Shown one piece after another: positions 5,716-5,874 of a stretch of DNA of 5,874 bases. The stretch is from Porphyromonadaceae bacterium UBA4702 (GTDB taxonomy: Bacteria > Bacteroidota > Bacteroidia > Bacteroidales > Muribaculaceae). The position numbers and the translations under genes are program-made. The first letter of the stretch is position 1. Every line of letters starts with the position of its first letter. The notes beneath the pieces were generated by a model. That model made no database searches. It was not told the DNA's origin and saw nothing but the letters and a program-made list of their open reading frames with translations. The DNA is taken from NCBI GenBank assembly GCA_002404675.1, contig DHKE01000053.1, positions 1 to 5,874 of the forward strand. The letters are read 5' to 3'.

Positions 5716-5747
5716 TTTGGTAGAATCCGGAATATTTTGTATCTTTG
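5716..5747 (+). promoter_or_regulatory. Bacteroidota-type promoter of the transposase-like gene
   Basis: TTTG (5716-5719), a 20-bp spacer and TATCTTTG (5740-5747) match the -33/-7 consensus exactly. Transcription would start near 5754, leaving about 20 nt of leader before ATG at 5774. An in-frame GTG at 5753 would sit on the transcription start itself and is therefore unlikely to be the usual start. Confidence 0.8.
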
Positions 5748-5773
5748 TGCTTGTGAAACAACAGGTTAACGAC

Positions 5774-5874
5774 ATGTCGGAGATTTTGGCAGCCCTATTG
5801 TCTGAACTCGGGGAATTGCGGGGGACGGTTGATTCCCAGCATGCCGAGATATGTTCGCTTAACCGCAACATGGA
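5774..5874 (+). CDS. Probable IS66-family transposase, N-terminal fragment
   Basis: Thirty-three codons are visible from ATG 5774 to the window edge, without a stop. The sequence MSEILAALLSELGELRG followed by TVDSQHAEICSLNRNM has leucines and isoleucines at heptad-like spacing, i.e. an N-terminal leucine-zipper/coiled coil. IS66-family transposases (the TnpC DDE recombinase) begin this way, ahead of a zinc-finger region and the catalytic domain, neither of which is visible here. A promoter with a perfect consensus precedes it. No tnpA/tnpB accessory gene lies upstream; many Bacteroidales IS66-like genes also appear alone or in other orders. Other coiled-coil proteins cannot be excluded from so short a piece. 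The gene is near certain; the family is moderately likely. Confidence 0.5.
   Translation, partial: MSEILAALLSELGELRGTVDSQHAEICSLNRNM

Larger units (their letters stand above)
5601..5874 (+). mobile_element. Left end of a probable IS66-like insertion sequence (runs off the window)
   Basis: A GTAACTATTC end at 5601 marks the likely outer boundary; GTAA is a typical start for IS66-family ends. Inside it are a 170-bp leader, a strong promoter at 5716-5747 and the start of a coiled-coil protein at 5774 that resembles IS66 transposase N-termini. The element would have inserted in the region upstream of the mutase promoter, possibly duplicating 8 bp (5593-5600). The other end and the target duplication are outside the window, so the boundary is an inference. 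Confidence 0.4.

Overview
The window looks like a chromosomal segment of a Bacteroidales bacterium with a fairly GC-rich genome, for example a Muribaculaceae-type gut organism; the family is inferred and not proven. The main evidence is three Bacteroidota-type promoters. Each has a TTG/TTTG -33 box, exactly 20 bp, then a TAnnTTTG -7 box, and each sits in front of a credible gene. Weak or absent Shine-Dalgarno sequences, a secreted enzyme with a Bacteroidales-style C-terminal tail, and the protein families themselves agree.

Layout, plus strand, 1-1134: the last 35 codons of pheS (phenylalanyl-tRNA synthetase alpha), then nth (endonuclease III), then 18 nt later a small DUF3781-like gene, closed by a hairpin (1107-1134) that can act as a terminator on both strands. 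Minus strand, 3662 down to 1107: a promoter embedded in a terminator starts a probable five-cistron unit. In order of transcription it holds a small exported or anchored membrane protein, a 58-65 aa ORF that may be its frameshifted C-terminal part, a GNAT acetyltransferase of the phosphinothricin-acetyltransferase type, a secreted alpha/beta-hydrolase (esterase-like), and a four-helix membrane protein with two His-X13-His pairs, predicted to be a bis-heme b cytochrome. Gaps are at most 42 nt and I see no terminator inside the unit. Minus strand, 5566 down to 3643: a phospho-sugar mutase (phosphoglucomutase/phosphomannomutase, 583 aa) with its own promoter and terminator. Plus strand, 5601 to the window edge: the beginning of what looks like an insertion sequence. 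It has a GTAA-type end, a promoter and the first 33 codons of an IS66-like transposase, with a short minus-strand coding relic just inside the end.

Functionally this is a mix of housekeeping genes (tRNA charging, base-excision repair, sugar-phosphate metabolism) and small accessory genes. The acetyltransferase, hydrolase and cytochrome share a likely transcript but no obvious common pathway. I found no CRISPR array, RNA gene, toxin-antitoxin pair or recognisable defence system. The best leads are the possible split gene around 3290, the bis-heme membrane protein, the promoter sitting inside the terminator at 3632-3676, and the mobile-element end at the right edge.
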